A stretch of 64,000 nt of DNA from Gammaproteobacteria bacterium (GTDB lineage Bacteria > Pseudomonadota > Gammaproteobacteria > Burkholderiales > Rhodocyclaceae), in assembly GCA_018825305.1 (NCBI GenBank), contig JAHJEO010000010.1, forward strand, positions 62,001 to 126,000. Direction: 5' to 3'. Positions 25,151-33,460 of the stretch are shown here, piece after piece (within the stretch, counting starts at the first letter, position 1; each line of letters opens with the position of its first letter). A program made the position numbers and the translations under genes. The notes under the pieces were generated by a model. The model saw only the letters and a program-made list of their open reading frames with translations, did not search any database and had not been told where the DNA came from.

Positions 25151-25717
25151 ATGACAAATGGAAAGAGGCTTGGTGGCGGCAATTCGTCCGCAGCGGATGG
25201 TTCACAGCCGGGCCGGGCCGTCAAAGCCGCTCAGCGGGTTCCGGTCCCGGATGAAGCCTTCGGCAAATTGCTGCAGCTGGTGCGTACGGTTCAGGCCGGC
25301 ATGCAGAACATCGACGACAGCCACGGCCTGAGCGGTTCGCAGCTGTGGGCCTTGTGGCAGATTTCGGCGCAGCCGGGCCTGCGCGTTTCCGATCTCGCCA
25401 GGGCGCTGCATATCCAGCCTTCGACGGCCAGCAACCTGCTCGACAAGCTGGAGCTAAGGAGCCTGATGCGGCGCGAGCGCTGCGATGTCGACTCGCGCGT
25501 GGTCTGCCTCTATCTGACCGACCAGGGACTCGGCCTGGTCAAGGAGATTCCCGGACCCACGCAGGGCCGGCTGCGCCGTGCGCTGCAGGCAGTGCCGACG
25601 CCGGTGCTGACGAGCATGATCGAAGGACTTTCCGCCGTGCTCGAGCACATGGGCGAAACACAGGAAACAACTGACCTGCCCGGCGGCATGGTGCCGCGGC
25701 TCAAACCCTCTCGATGA
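25151..25717 (+). CDS. MarR-family transcriptional regulator
   Basis: A 188-residue winged-helix regulator. The helix-turn-helix region is LRVSDLARALHIQPSTASNLLDKLELRSLMRR, split by the recognition helix around STASNLLDKL, and the wing carries DSRVVCLYLTDQG, the usual MarR D-R pattern. About 35 extra N-terminal residues are polar and probably disordered. It lies between the divergent glucan/trehalose operon and the convergent thiolase gene, whose 3' end it overlaps by 17 bp. It may control itself, mscS-glgB, or the aromatic genes; the inverted repeat in its promoter suggests at least self-control. The ligand is unknown. Confidence 0.85.
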   Translation: MTNGKRLGGGNSSAADGSQPGRAVKAAQRVPVPDEAFGKLLQLVRTVQAGMQNIDDSHGLSGSQLWALWQISAQPGLRVSDLARALHIQPSTASNLLDKLELRSLMRRERCDVDSRVVCLYLTDQGLGLVKEIPGPTQGRLRRALQAVPTPVLTSMIEGLSAVLEHMGETQETTDLPGGMVPRLKPSR

Positions 25718-26906
25718 CGATGGCGATACCCTGGCCGACGCCGACGCACATGGTGCACAAGGCATAGCGGCAGTTGCGTCGCGCCAGCTCATAACAGGCC
25801 GTCGCGACCAGCCGGGCACCACTCATGCCGAGCGGATGGCCGATGGCGATGGCGCCGCCGTTGGGATTGACTCGGGCGTCGTCGTCGGCCAGGCCCAGAT
25901 CGCGCAACACGGCCAAGGCCTGTGCGGCGAAGGCCTCGTTGAGTTCGATGACGTCAATCTGGTCCAGGCGCAGCCCGGTCAGTGCCAGCACTTTCCTTAT
26001 GGCCGGTGCCGGGCCGAAGCCCATGATGCGCGGCGCCACGCCGGCGGTCGCCATTGCCAGCACGCGCGCACGCGGCGTCAGGCCATGCTGCGCGGCGGCG
26101 GCTTCCGACGCGACGATCAGCGCGCAGGCGCCGTCGTTGACGCCCGAGGCGTTGCCGGCGGTGACCGACAAGCCTTCGCCATTGATGCCCTTGAGTCTGG
26201 CCAGCATTTCCGGCGTGGTGTCTGGGCGCGGGTGTTCGTCGCGGCCGACCATTTTTGCTTCGCCCTTCTTCTGTTGGATCGTAACCGCAACCAGCTCGTC
26301 GGCGAAGCGTCCGGCGGCATCGGCCGCCGTCCAGCGCTGCTGGCTGCGCAGCGCAAACGCATCCTGGTCGGTGCGGGAAATGCCGAACTCGGCGGCAACG
26401 TTGTCGGCGGTCTCGGGCATCGAGTGCGTGCCGTAAAGCTGCTGCATCAGGGGGTTGATGAAGCGCCAGCCGATGGTGGTGTCGTGGATCGCGGTGCTGC
26501 GCGAGAAGGCACTTTCGGCCTTGGCCATGACGAAGGGCGCCCGCGACATGCTCTCGACGCCTCCGGCGACCATCAGTTCCGCTTCGCCACATTTGATCGA
26601 ACGCGCCGCGAGGCCGACGGCGTCCATGCCGGAGCCGCAGAGGCGATTGACCGTGGTTCCCGGCACCTCCACCGGCAGGCCGGCCAGCAGGCCGGCCATG
26701 CGGGCGACGTTGCGGTTGTCTTCGCCGGCCTGGTTGGCGCAGCCGTAGATGACGTCGTCGACGCGCGCCCAATCAAGCCCGCGGTTGCGATCCATCAGCG
26801 CCCTGATCGGAATGGCGCCGAGATCGTCGGTACGCACGCCGGACAGCGCGCCGCCATAGCGGCCGATGGGTGTGCGAACGGCGTCGCAGATGAATGCGTC
26901 TTTCAT
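25701..26906 (-). CDS. paaJ: 3-oxoadipyl-CoA / 3-oxo-5,6-dehydrosuberyl-CoA thiolase
   Basis: A 401-residue thiolase. The acylated cysteine lies in NRLCGSGMDAV, the histidine in AIGHPLGMSGAR and the second cysteine in CTMCVGVGQG. The sequence is of the PcaF/PaaJ type, with GCANQAGEDNRNVARMAGLLAGLP near the N-terminus (given here in two pieces: GCANQAGEDN and RNVARMAGLLAGLP). It follows paaH, paaG and paaN on the same strand, so phenylacetate degradation to succinyl-CoA and acetyl-CoA is the likely role. PcaF of the beta-ketoadipate pathway is nearly indistinguishable by sequence. Confidence 0.88.
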   Translation of the reverse strand: MKDAFICDAVRTPIGRYGGALSGVRTDDLGAIPIRALMDRNRGLDWARVDDVIYGCANQAGEDNRNVARMAGLLAGLPVEVPGTTVNRLCGSGMDAVGLAARSIKCGEAELMVAGGVESMSRAPFVMAKAESAFSRSTAIHDTTIGWRFINPLMQQLYGTHSMPETADNVAAEFGISRTDQDAFALRSQQRWTAADAAGRFADELVAVTIQQKKGEAKMVGRDEHPRPDTTPEMLARLKGINGEGLSVTAGNASGVNDGACALIVASEAAAAQHGLTPRARVLAMATAGVAPRIMGFGPAPAIRKVLALTGLRLDQIDVIELNEAFAAQALAVLRDLGLADDDARVNPNGGAIAIGHPLGMSGARLVATACYELARRNCRYALCTMCVGVGQGIAIVIERV

Positions 26907-26957
26907 GGCTGCACCTTCTTCGATGGCATCGCTGCGCGTACCGGAATGCGGCGGATC

Positions 26958-28493
26958 TCAAGCAAGGCATTTTCTCCCGGCGAGGGCGCGGCTACGCAGG
27001 AAAGGCGAGACGCGGTAGCGATCCTCGCCATAGGCTTCGGCGAGATTGGCAAGCACCGTGACTACCGCCGCGACGCCGATGGCGTCGGCCCAGGCCAGCG
27101 GGCCGCGCGGGTAATTGGTGCCCAGTCGCATCGCGGCGTCGGCCGCGGCAGCGGTGCATACGCCCTGATGGACGGCATCGGCTGCCTCGTTGGCGAGCAT
27201 GGCGACGGCACGCATCAGCACCAGGCCCGGCGCGTCGGCGACCGGCGAGACGACGAAACCAGCCGCCTGCAGCAGGCCGACGGCGGCATCAAACTGCGGC
27301 TGCGGGCACTGCAGCGCCGCGGCGGCGGCCAGGCGTGGCGCTGTCGCGTAGTCGAGCGCAAGGTCGATCACGACGGTCGCGGCCAGCGCCGAGTCGGCGG
27401 CGCGGCGCGTCGCGCTGCGGCCGTCCGTGACGAAGATCGCAACGCCATCTGCTGCGGCGATGCGGTCGTCGCCGGCAGCGCGTCGCGTGAAGGCCACGCC
27501 GTGGGCGGTCAGGCGCTCGGCCAGCGCCGCCGCCGCAACGGATTCGCCGCAAATGGCGATATCGACAGCGTTGGCAGTCAGCGGGCAGGGTGCCGAAAAA
27601 GTCGGCGCTGGCGGCACGGCGCCGTCGCGGTAATCATGGAAGCCGCGGCCGCTCTTGCGGCCGAGGAATCCGGCGGCGACCAGTTCCTGCTGGATCAGCG
27701 AGGGCGTGAAGCGCGGATCGTTGAAATAGGCGTTCCACACCGAGCGCGTGACGGCGTAATTGACGTCGAGTCCGATCATGTCCATCAGCTCGAACGGTCC
27801 CATGCGAAAGCCGCCGGCCTCGCGGCAGATGGCGTCGATGGTGGCGCAGTCGGCGGCGTTCTCGCCCAGCAGGCGCAGCGCCTCGCCGTAGTAGGGGCGG
27901 GCGACGCGATTGACGATGAAGCCGGGTGTCGACTTGGCGTGAACCGGCGTCTTGCCCCAGGCGGCGGCGGTGTCGAACAGCGTGGTGGCGACGGCCGGCG
28001 TGGTGGCCAGGCCGCTGATGACTTCCACCAGCGCCATCAGCGGGGCCGGGTTGAAGAAGTGCAGCCCGGCCAGCCGACCGGGGCGCTGCAGGGCTCCTGC
28101 GATGGCGGTGATGGAAATCGAGGAGGTGTTGCTGGCGAAGAGGCAATCGGCGCCGACGATGGTTTCGAGTTGGCGGAACAGGCCCTGCTTGGCGTCGAGG
28201 TCCTCGACGATGGCTTCGATGACGAGGCCGGCCGGTGCGAGGTCGGCCAGCTCGGCGGCGGCCGACAGGCGCGCGGCGGCAGCGCTCGCCGCGTCGCCGC
28301 CCAGTTTGCCCTTGGCAGCGAGCCTGGCGTAGACGCTGCGCAGGTTTTCGATGGCCTGCGCTGCGGCCCCGGGTCGATTGTCGAACAGCAGCACCGGATG
28401 GCCGGCCGTGGCGGCGACCTGGGCGATGCCCGCGCCCATGGCACCGGCGCCGACGACGGCAACGACGGTGGAAGGCGGCAGGGCGGCCATCAT
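26958..28493 (-). CDS. paaH: 3-hydroxyacyl-CoA dehydrogenase (PaaH type)
   Basis: A 511-residue NAD-dependent dehydrogenase. The N-terminal Rossmann fold (VVAVVGAGAMGAGIAQVAA) and the catalytic region around GLHFFNPAPLMALVEVI are followed by two copies of the C-terminal 3HCDH helical domain, as in PaaH/PaaC. Between the two halves the linker VPPAPTF is encoded by dispersed repeat copy 3. It would oxidise 3-hydroxyadipyl-CoA to 3-oxoadipyl-CoA, feeding the thiolase. ATG 28493 overlaps the paaG stop as ATGA; paaJ begins 51 nt downstream. Confidence 0.9.
   Translation of the reverse strand: MMAALPPSTVVAVVGAGAMGAGIAQVAATAGHPVLLFDNRPGAAAQAIENLRSVYARLAAKGKLGGDAASAAAARLSAAAELADLAPAGLVIEAIVEDLDAKQGLFRQLETIVGADCLFASNTSSISITAIAGALQRPGRLAGLHFFNPAPLMALVEVISGLATTPAVATTLFDTAAAWGKTPVHAKSTPGFIVNRVARPYYGEALRLLGENAADCATIDAICREAGGFRMGPFELMDMIGLDVNYAVTRSVWNAYFNDPRFTPSLIQQELVAAGFLGRKSGRGFHDYRDGAVPPAPTFSAPCPLTANAVDIAICGESVAAAALAERLTAHGVAFTRRAAGDDRIAAADGVAIFVTDGRSATRRAADSALAATVVIDLALDYATAPRLAAAAALQCPQPQFDAAVGLLQAAGFVVSPVADAPGLVLMRAVAMLANEAADAVHQGVCTAAAADAAMRLGTNYPRGPLAWADAIGVAAVVTVLANLAEAYGEDRYRVSPFLRSRALAGRKCLA
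27592..27626 (-). repeat. Dispersed repeat, copy 3 (inside paaH)
   Basis: Full match to the consensus, with T5 on the minus strand, so it is read in the sense direction as VPPAPTF. Here the arms CGGCGC and GCGCCG with a 10-nt loop make a possible hairpin. Confidence 0.75.
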
Positions 28494-29281
28494 TCGCCCG
28501 TGAATTGCGGCACGCGCTTGGCCATGAAGGCGGCGACGCCCTCGCGGTAGTCGGCGCTGCGGCCGAGTTCGCGCATGAAATCGCGCTCGAGGTCGAGCTG
28601 GGCCGCGAGGTCCTGGCTCATCGAGGCGCGCAAGGCTTCGCGTGTGCGCACCAGCGCGCGGGTCGGCGCCGCGGCTAAACGGGCGGCGATGCCATCCACC
28701 GTCGGCATCAGCTCGGCATCATCGACGCAGGACCAGATCAGCCCCCACTCGGCGGCCTTCTCGGCGGGCAGCTTCTCGGCCAGCAGGGCGAGGCCCATGG
28801 CGCGCGCCATGCCGACGCGCTGCGGCAGGAACCAGGTGCCGCCGCTGTCGGGGATCAGCCCGACCTTGCTGAAAGCCTGGAGAAAACTGGCCGAGCGTGC
28901 GGCGATGACGATGTCGCAGGCCAGCGCGAGGCTGGCGCCGGCACCGGCGGCCACGCCATTGACGGCGCAGACGGTGGGCATCCGCAAAGCCTGCAGGCGC
29001 AGCACCAGCGGCTTGTAGTTCTGCTCGACCGAGGCGCCGAGATCGGGCGCCGCCTCGCCGGCGGCGACCGAGCGGTCGTTGAGGTCCTGGCCGGCGCAGA
29101 AGCCGCGGCCGGCTCCGGTCAGCACCAGCACACGGGCGCTGCGGTCGGCCTCGAGGGCCGTCAGCGCCGTGCGCACTTCTTCGTGCATGGCGTCGGTGAA
29201 GCTGTTGAGGCGGTCGGGGCGGTCGAGCGTCAGGCGCGCGATGCCGCCTTCGACCGAATAGCGGATGGTTTCGAAGGCCAT
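28490..29281 (-). CDS. paaG: 2-(1,2-epoxy-1,2-dihydrophenyl)acetyl-CoA isomerase (enoyl-CoA hydratase family)
   Basis: A 263-residue crotonase-fold protein. GRGFCAGQDLNDR and FSKVGLIPDSGGTWFLPQRVG are characteristic of PaaG, where the aspartate after LIP takes the place of a hydratase glutamate. It would convert ring-1,2-epoxyphenylacetyl-CoA to the oxepin form in aerobic phenylacetate breakdown. It is tightly coupled to paaH. The epoxidase that makes its substrate (paaABCDE) is not in this window; the diiron/reductase pair on the other side of the divergent promoter is a different type of oxygenase. Confidence 0.9.
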   Translation of the reverse strand: MAFETIRYSVEGGIARLTLDRPDRLNSFTDAMHEEVRTALTALEADRSARVLVLTGAGRGFCAGQDLNDRSVAAGEAAPDLGASVEQNYKPLVLRLQALRMPTVCAVNGVAAGAGASLALACDIVIAARSASFLQAFSKVGLIPDSGGTWFLPQRVGMARAMGLALLAEKLPAEKAAEWGLIWSCVDDAELMPTVDGIAARLAAAPTRALVRTREALRASMSQDLAAQLDLERDFMRELGRSADYREGVAAFMAKRVPQFTGE

Positions 29282-29295
29282 TTCGGTCTAACCGC

Positions 29296-30957
29296 TCAGA
29301 CGTGGTAGCGCCGCTGCACCACGCAGTAGCGGCTGGCGACGAAGGCGGCGTCGGCGTAGCTGGCGCTGGCGGCGGGGTTGGCGCCGCTGCCGTGGAAGTC
29401 GGAAAAGGCCGCCGACTGATTGACGAAGACGCCGCCGGTGAGGTTGATCGACAGCGCCACCTTGGCGTTCATGGTGGCGCGCGTCATCGCCGCGATCACC
29501 TCGGGCCGGGTCGAGTAGATGGCGGCGGTCAGCGCGCCGCGCTCGCGGACGATGCGCCCGGCGCGGGCGATGGCCGCCGCCGTGTCGGGCGTGCGCACGA
29601 CGAAGCTGATCGGGCCGAAGCGCTCCTCCATGTAGGCGGTTTCGTCTGAGGCGTCGCAGGCGAGGATCAGCGGCGTGCGCACTTCGGCCTTGGGAAAGTC
29701 CGGGTTGTCGAGCTTCTTCGAGGCCAGCACCACTCGGCTGAGCGCGGCGGCGTCGTCGATGCGGGCCAGCGTAGCCAGCGACTGCACCGCGCCGAGCACG
29801 GCGAGGGCGACTTCGGGCTTGCCGAGGAAGCCCTCGGTGGCTGCTGCCAGGTCGGCGCAGACTTCGTCGAAGGACTTGTGGCCCTCGTCGGTATCGATGC
29901 CGCCGGCGGGCACCAGCAGCGCCTGCGAGGTGGTGCACATCTGGCCGCTATAGAGCGAGAGCGTGAAGGCGAGGTTCTTCAGCATCGCCTTGTAGGCATC
30001 GGTCGAATCGATGACGATGCTGTTGACCCCAGCCTGTTCGGCATACAGCTGCGCCTGCCGGCAGTTGTCGCGCAGCCAGTCGCCGAAGGCGTTGCCGCCA
30101 GTGAAGTCGATGGAGCGCACCTCGGGATGGGTGGCCACCTCGCGCGTGACGGCATCGCTTTCCGGCACCAGCAGCGAAACCAGGTTGGGGTCGATGCCGT
30201 TTTCGGCCAGCACGGTGCGGATGGTGCGCACGGTGATGGCGGCGGGCAGGATGGCATTGCCGTGCGGCTTGACGATCACCGCGTTGCCGGTGGCAAGCGC
30301 GGCGAACAGGCCGGGATAGGTGTTCCAGGTCGGGAAGGTGGCGCAGCCGACGACCAGTGCCACGCCGCGGCCGACGATCTCGAAATGCTTCTTCATCACC
30401 AGCGGCGGGTTCTTGCCCTGCGGTTTCTCCCAGGTCGCCTCGGTCGGGACGAAGCTCATTTCACGCCAGGCATAGGCGACGGCTTCGAGGCCGCGATCCT
30501 GCGCGTGCGGGCTGCCGGCCTGGAAAGCCATCATCCAGCCCTGGCCGGTGGTCATCATCACGGCATGGGCGATTTCGAAGCTCTGGCGATTGAGGCGGTC
30601 GAGGATTTCGACGCAGATGCCGGCGCGGCCCGCGGCGCCGATGCGCTGCCAGCCGTCCATGGCCGCCAGCCCGGCGTCGATCAGCGCCTGCGGTTCGCAC
30701 ACGGGGTATTCGACGCCCAGCGCCACGCCGTAAGGCGAGTTCTCGCCGCCCAGCCACGCCTTTTCGCCGGCCTGGCCGAGTTCGAAACGTTTGCCCAGAT
30801 GCGCCTCGAACGCCTGCTTGCCGTCCGCCGGGGCATTCTCGCCATAGACCTTGGGGCTGGGCATCTCGCTGTAAGCCGACCAGTAGCCGCGCTGGTGAAT
30901 CGCGTTGACCGCCGCCTCCAGCGTGGCGCGGTGTTTCTCGAACATCGGGTGGGACAT
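29296..30957 (-). CDS. paaN: Phenylacetic acid degradation protein PaaN (oxepin-CoA pathway aldehyde dehydrogenase)
   Basis: A 553-residue aldehyde-dehydrogenase-superfamily protein of the PaaN2 type, which lacks the fused MaoC hydratase domain of E. coli PaaZ. The active-site cysteine is in SGQMCTTSQ, and NAD-binding segments include GCATFPTWNTYPGLF and DFTGGNAFGDWL. It oxidises the ring-opened aldehyde to the CoA-bound acid. Start MSHPMFEK at 30957 follows GGAGAAA at good spacing; an in-frame ATG at 30969 is less well placed. It is the first gene of the paaNGHJ operon. A separate hydratase would be needed to open the oxepin ring and is not seen here. Confidence 0.9.
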   Translation of the reverse strand: MSHPMFEKHRATLEAAVNAIHQRGYWSAYSEMPSPKVYGENAPADGKQAFEAHLGKRFELGQAGEKAWLGGENSPYGVALGVEYPVCEPQALIDAGLAAMDGWQRIGAAGRAGICVEILDRLNRQSFEIAHAVMMTTGQGWMMAFQAGSPHAQDRGLEAVAYAWREMSFVPTEATWEKPQGKNPPLVMKKHFEIVGRGVALVVGCATFPTWNTYPGLFAALATGNAVIVKPHGNAILPAAITVRTIRTVLAENGIDPNLVSLLVPESDAVTREVATHPEVRSIDFTGGNAFGDWLRDNCRQAQLYAEQAGVNSIVIDSTDAYKAMLKNLAFTLSLYSGQMCTTSQALLVPAGGIDTDEGHKSFDEVCADLAAATEGFLGKPEVALAVLGAVQSLATLARIDDAAALSRVVLASKKLDNPDFPKAEVRTPLILACDASDETAYMEERFGPISFVVRTPDTAAAIARAGRIVRERGALTAAIYSTRPEVIAAMTRATMNAKVALSINLTGGVFVNQSAAFSDFHGSGANPAASASYADAAFVASRYCVVQRRYHV

Positions 30958-31017
30958 CGCTTTCTCCATGGTCCTGGGGCCGCAGCAACAACCCTGCGTC
31001 GGCCGGTTGTAGCCGTC

Positions 31018-31058
31018 ATTGACAGCACACAATACAAAACGAATTTATCTGTGTCAAT
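31018..31058 (-). promoter_or_regulatory. paaN promoter and inverted-repeat operator candidate
   Basis: Minus strand: TTGACA (31057-31052), 17-nt spacer, TATTGT (31034-31029). The promoter lies within a perfect 7-bp inverted repeat, ATTGACA (31018-31024) and TGTCAAT (31052-31058), one arm being the -35. PaaX, MarR or IclR, all encoded nearby, could bind it. The rest of the 371-bp gap to the diiron gene is AT-rich. Confidence 0.55.
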
Positions 31059-31225
31059 TAAATGTATCGCAATGCCTGACGGAGATAATATTATGTTGGA
31101 AGTAACTAATTACGGGAATCCGTTAACAATCCAGTAAAAACAGTATCTACAATGCGGTGGTTGGAATAACTTTTCCAGAACGTCGCTGCAAACCCTGGAT
31201 CGACAGGCGGGAAGTCATTCATAAC

Positions 31226-31268
31226 GATACAAAAGATATTGCAACAGTGTGTCTATGGGTATCATAAT
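31226..31268 (+). promoter_or_regulatory. Possible promoter of the diiron oxygenase operon
   Basis: TTGCAA (31239-31244), 18-nt spacer, CATAAT (31263-31268), about 60 bp before the ATG. Short inverted arms GATAC (31226-31230) and GTATC (31259-31263) flank it. Confidence 0.4.
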
Positions 31269-31328
31269 GGCTCGCATGGGTGTCCCATGGCGGGATGCCA
31301 ATTCACCCGATCGGACCGAGGAGGAAGC

Positions 31329-32357
31329 ATGGCCAGCCACAAGGAACGTTTTGCCGACAAGATGGAATTCCCGCCTGCCATCGAGCAGCCGAACGTCTAT
31401 CCGCTGTCGTGGCACTCCAACACCCGGAAGCTGCAGGAGGTCTGGGAGGCCTCCCAGCGCGAGACCTGGGATCCGGAGAAGCTGCCGTGGGACACCCTGG
31501 ATGTCGACAGTTATTCCTGGGAAGAGCGCGAGTCCATGGCCTACTGGTGGACCCTGCTTTCCGTCTTCGACGCTTCCGCCCCCCCGGTTTTCGCCGAGGC
31601 CTTGATCAAGACCTACGAGGTGCATGAGGAAGACCCTGTGCGCAAGTGCTTCTTCTCGGTCACGCGTGACGAGCAGAACCACGAGATCATGTGCGGGCTG
31701 GCCATCACCAAGCTGCTCGGCCATCCCGACCCGCTGACCTACGAGCCGAAGACCGATCTCGGCCGCCGTCTGCAGAAGAACGCCAAGTGGCTGTATTTCA
31801 ACGGCAGCCGCTACTGGGCCGGCTACAAGCAGGCGGTGCCCAGGTATTCGCTGGCCGTGCTGTTCAGTTCCTTCCTGATGGGCGAGATTGCCGCCGCTAC
31901 CATTTTCAAGCAGATGTACGACAACTCGCGCGAGGCCGTCTTCAAGGAAGGCTTCAAGCACATCGGCCGCGACGAGGGCCGCCACATGGCGATCTGCATG
32001 GCGGTGATGGAGCGCGACTATCCCAGGCTCGCCGAAGAGAACAAGGCCATCGTCACCAAGCAGATCCGCGCCGGCTACCTCTTCCTCTCCGCCGTGCTGT
32101 TCGAGCCGCCGATGGATTTCTGGGACCTGCCAGCCGACTTCATCGACACCCAGCGCGAGGCCGAGGAAGTGTCGCGCGGCGCCGGTTTCGGCATTCCCAC
32201 CTACGAGATGAAACTCGAAAACTGGAAGAACGCCATGCTCAACATGAAGGCGGTGCTCGACCGCTATGGCATCGCCTTCCCGGCGATCCCCGAGGTCGGC
32301 ATCACCGGCCAGGAGATCAGCGACGTCGACATGGACGACATCATTCCGGTGTTCTGA
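31329..32357 (+). CDS. Ferritin-like diiron protein, ribonucleotide-reductase-R2/AurF-like oxygenase candidate
   Basis: A 342-residue soluble helical protein. Two ExxH motifs lie in DEQNHE (E115, H118) and DEGRHM (E216, H219), with E186 in the preceding helix (LMGEIAAATIF) and D81 or E90 as the first ligand. This is the six-ligand pattern of R2-like carboxylate-bridged diiron proteins. The partner reductase starts 3 nt downstream, so it is probably an oxygenase fed with electrons from NAD(P)H. It does not look like PaaA, BoxB or a multicomponent toluene monooxygenase subunit. The substrate is unknown; its place between paaN and paaX suggests an aromatic acid or its CoA thioester. Confidence 0.75.
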   Translation: MASHKERFADKMEFPPAIEQPNVYPLSWHSNTRKLQEVWEASQRETWDPEKLPWDTLDVDSYSWEERESMAYWWTLLSVFDASAPPVFAEALIKTYEVHEEDPVRKCFFSVTRDEQNHEIMCGLAITKLLGHPDPLTYEPKTDLGRRLQKNAKWLYFNGSRYWAGYKQAVPRYSLAVLFSSFLMGEIAAATIFKQMYDNSREAVFKEGFKHIGRDEGRHMAICMAVMERDYPRLAEENKAIVTKQIRAGYLFLSAVLFEPPMDFWDLPADFIDTQREAEEVSRGAGFGIPTYEMKLENWKNAMLNMKAVLDRYGIAFPAIPEVGITGQEISDVDMDDIIPVF

Positions 32358-32360
32358 GCC

Positions 32361-33410
32361 ATGGCCCGCATCTTGATGCAACCCTCGGGCCGTGCGGTCG
32401 ATTGCGCCAGCGGCGATACCGTGCTGATGGCGCTGGAAAAGGCCGGCTACGCGCTGCCCAACAACTGCCGGGCCGGCGCCTGCGGCGAGTGCAAGGTCAA
32501 AGTGGTGGCCGGCCAGTTCGACCAGGGCATGGTGCTCGACATGGCCTTGTCGCCGGACGAGCGGGGCCAGGGTTACGGCCTGATGTGCATGGCCAAGCCG
32601 ACGTCCGACGAACTCGTGATCGAGTGGGGCACCGAGGACGCCCGGCCCAAGCTGTTCCCGCCGCGCGAGGATGCGCTGTTCGTGGTCATCGACAAGCGCC
32701 CGTTGGCCACCCGCGTGGTCGAACTGCGGCTGCGCCCGGTCGGCCAGCCGATCCGCTACTGGCCGGGACAGTACGTTACGCTGGGCAATCCGCGCGAGGA
32801 CATTCCGGCACGCGCCTATTCGATTTCCAACGCCCCCCGCCCCGACGGCGAACTCGTGTTGCAGGTGGCGCGTTCCGACGCCGGCATCACCAGCCACTGG
32901 ATCCACGACGGGCTGGCGGTCGGAGACAGCGTCAAGGTCTCGGGCGCCTACGGCACCTTCATCGGCGATCCTTCGGTCGATACGCCGGTACTGTGTCTGG
33001 CCGCCGGCACCGGGCTGGCGCCCATCCTGGCGCTGGCCGAGGCGGCGCTGCGGCGCGGCTTCAGGAAGCCGGTGACCCTGGTCTTCTCGGCACGCAGCCG
33101 CGACGACGTCTTCAGCCGCGGCCTGATGGCGTGGTGGCGCACCAGGCATCGCAACTTCGACTTCAAGATCACGCTGACGCGCGAGACGGCAGAGGGGCAC
33201 CTGGCCGGGCGCGTCGACGCCATCCTGCCCGGACTTTTCCCCGATCTGTCGAAGCACACCATCTTCGCCGCCGGCAGCCCGCAATTCGTCGAGACCTGCG
33301 TCGCGGCAGTGAAGAAGCAGGGAGCCAGGGACGAGCTGATCCACACCGAAGGCTTCTTCGACCAGCAACAAGCGCTGGTGGCCGACGCGGATCATCTGCT
33401 TTCCGCCTGA
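32361..33410 (+). CDS. [2Fe-2S] ferredoxin / FAD / NAD(P)H oxidoreductase, partner of diiron protein
   Basis: A 349-residue single-chain electron donor. The N-terminal plant-type [2Fe-2S] domain has C36, C41, C44 and C76 (Cx4Cx2C...C). A ferredoxin-reductase FAD domain follows (RAYSISNAPRPDGE), then an NAD(P) domain (AAGTGLAPILALAEA) and a C-terminal FAAGSPQFVETC segment. This is the domain order of the toluene/methane monooxygenase and naphthalene reductases, the reverse of PaaE. It starts 3 nt after the diiron gene, so the two form a two-component oxygenase. Confidence 0.88.
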   Translation: MARILMQPSGRAVDCASGDTVLMALEKAGYALPNNCRAGACGECKVKVVAGQFDQGMVLDMALSPDERGQGYGLMCMAKPTSDELVIEWGTEDARPKLFPPREDALFVVIDKRPLATRVVELRLRPVGQPIRYWPGQYVTLGNPREDIPARAYSISNAPRPDGELVLQVARSDAGITSHWIHDGLAVGDSVKVSGAYGTFIGDPSVDTPVLCLAAGTGLAPILALAEAALRRGFRKPVTLVFSARSRDDVFSRGLMAWWRTRHRNFDFKITLTRETAEGHLAGRVDAILPGLFPDLSKHTIFAAGSPQFVETCVAAVKKQGARDELIHTEGFFDQQQALVADADHLLSA

Positions 33411-33460
33411 CGACGAGGCCATGGCAGCTGGCCAAGCGGATGGCAGGCGGAGCCGCTAAC

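Noticed and set aside
25836-28550. 904-codon plus-strand frame opposite paaJ/paaH
   Set aside because: Antisense shadow; paaJ and paaH are certain on the other strand.
31239-31328. Upstream ATG (31267 or earlier) as start of the diiron protein
   Set aside because: The extra N-terminal codons are in the promoter region and ATG 31329 has GAGGAAGC in front of it.
31215-33422. 735-codon minus-strand frame opposite the diiron and reductase genes
   Set aside because: His/Gln/Arg-rich shadow; cofactor motifs are on the plus strand.
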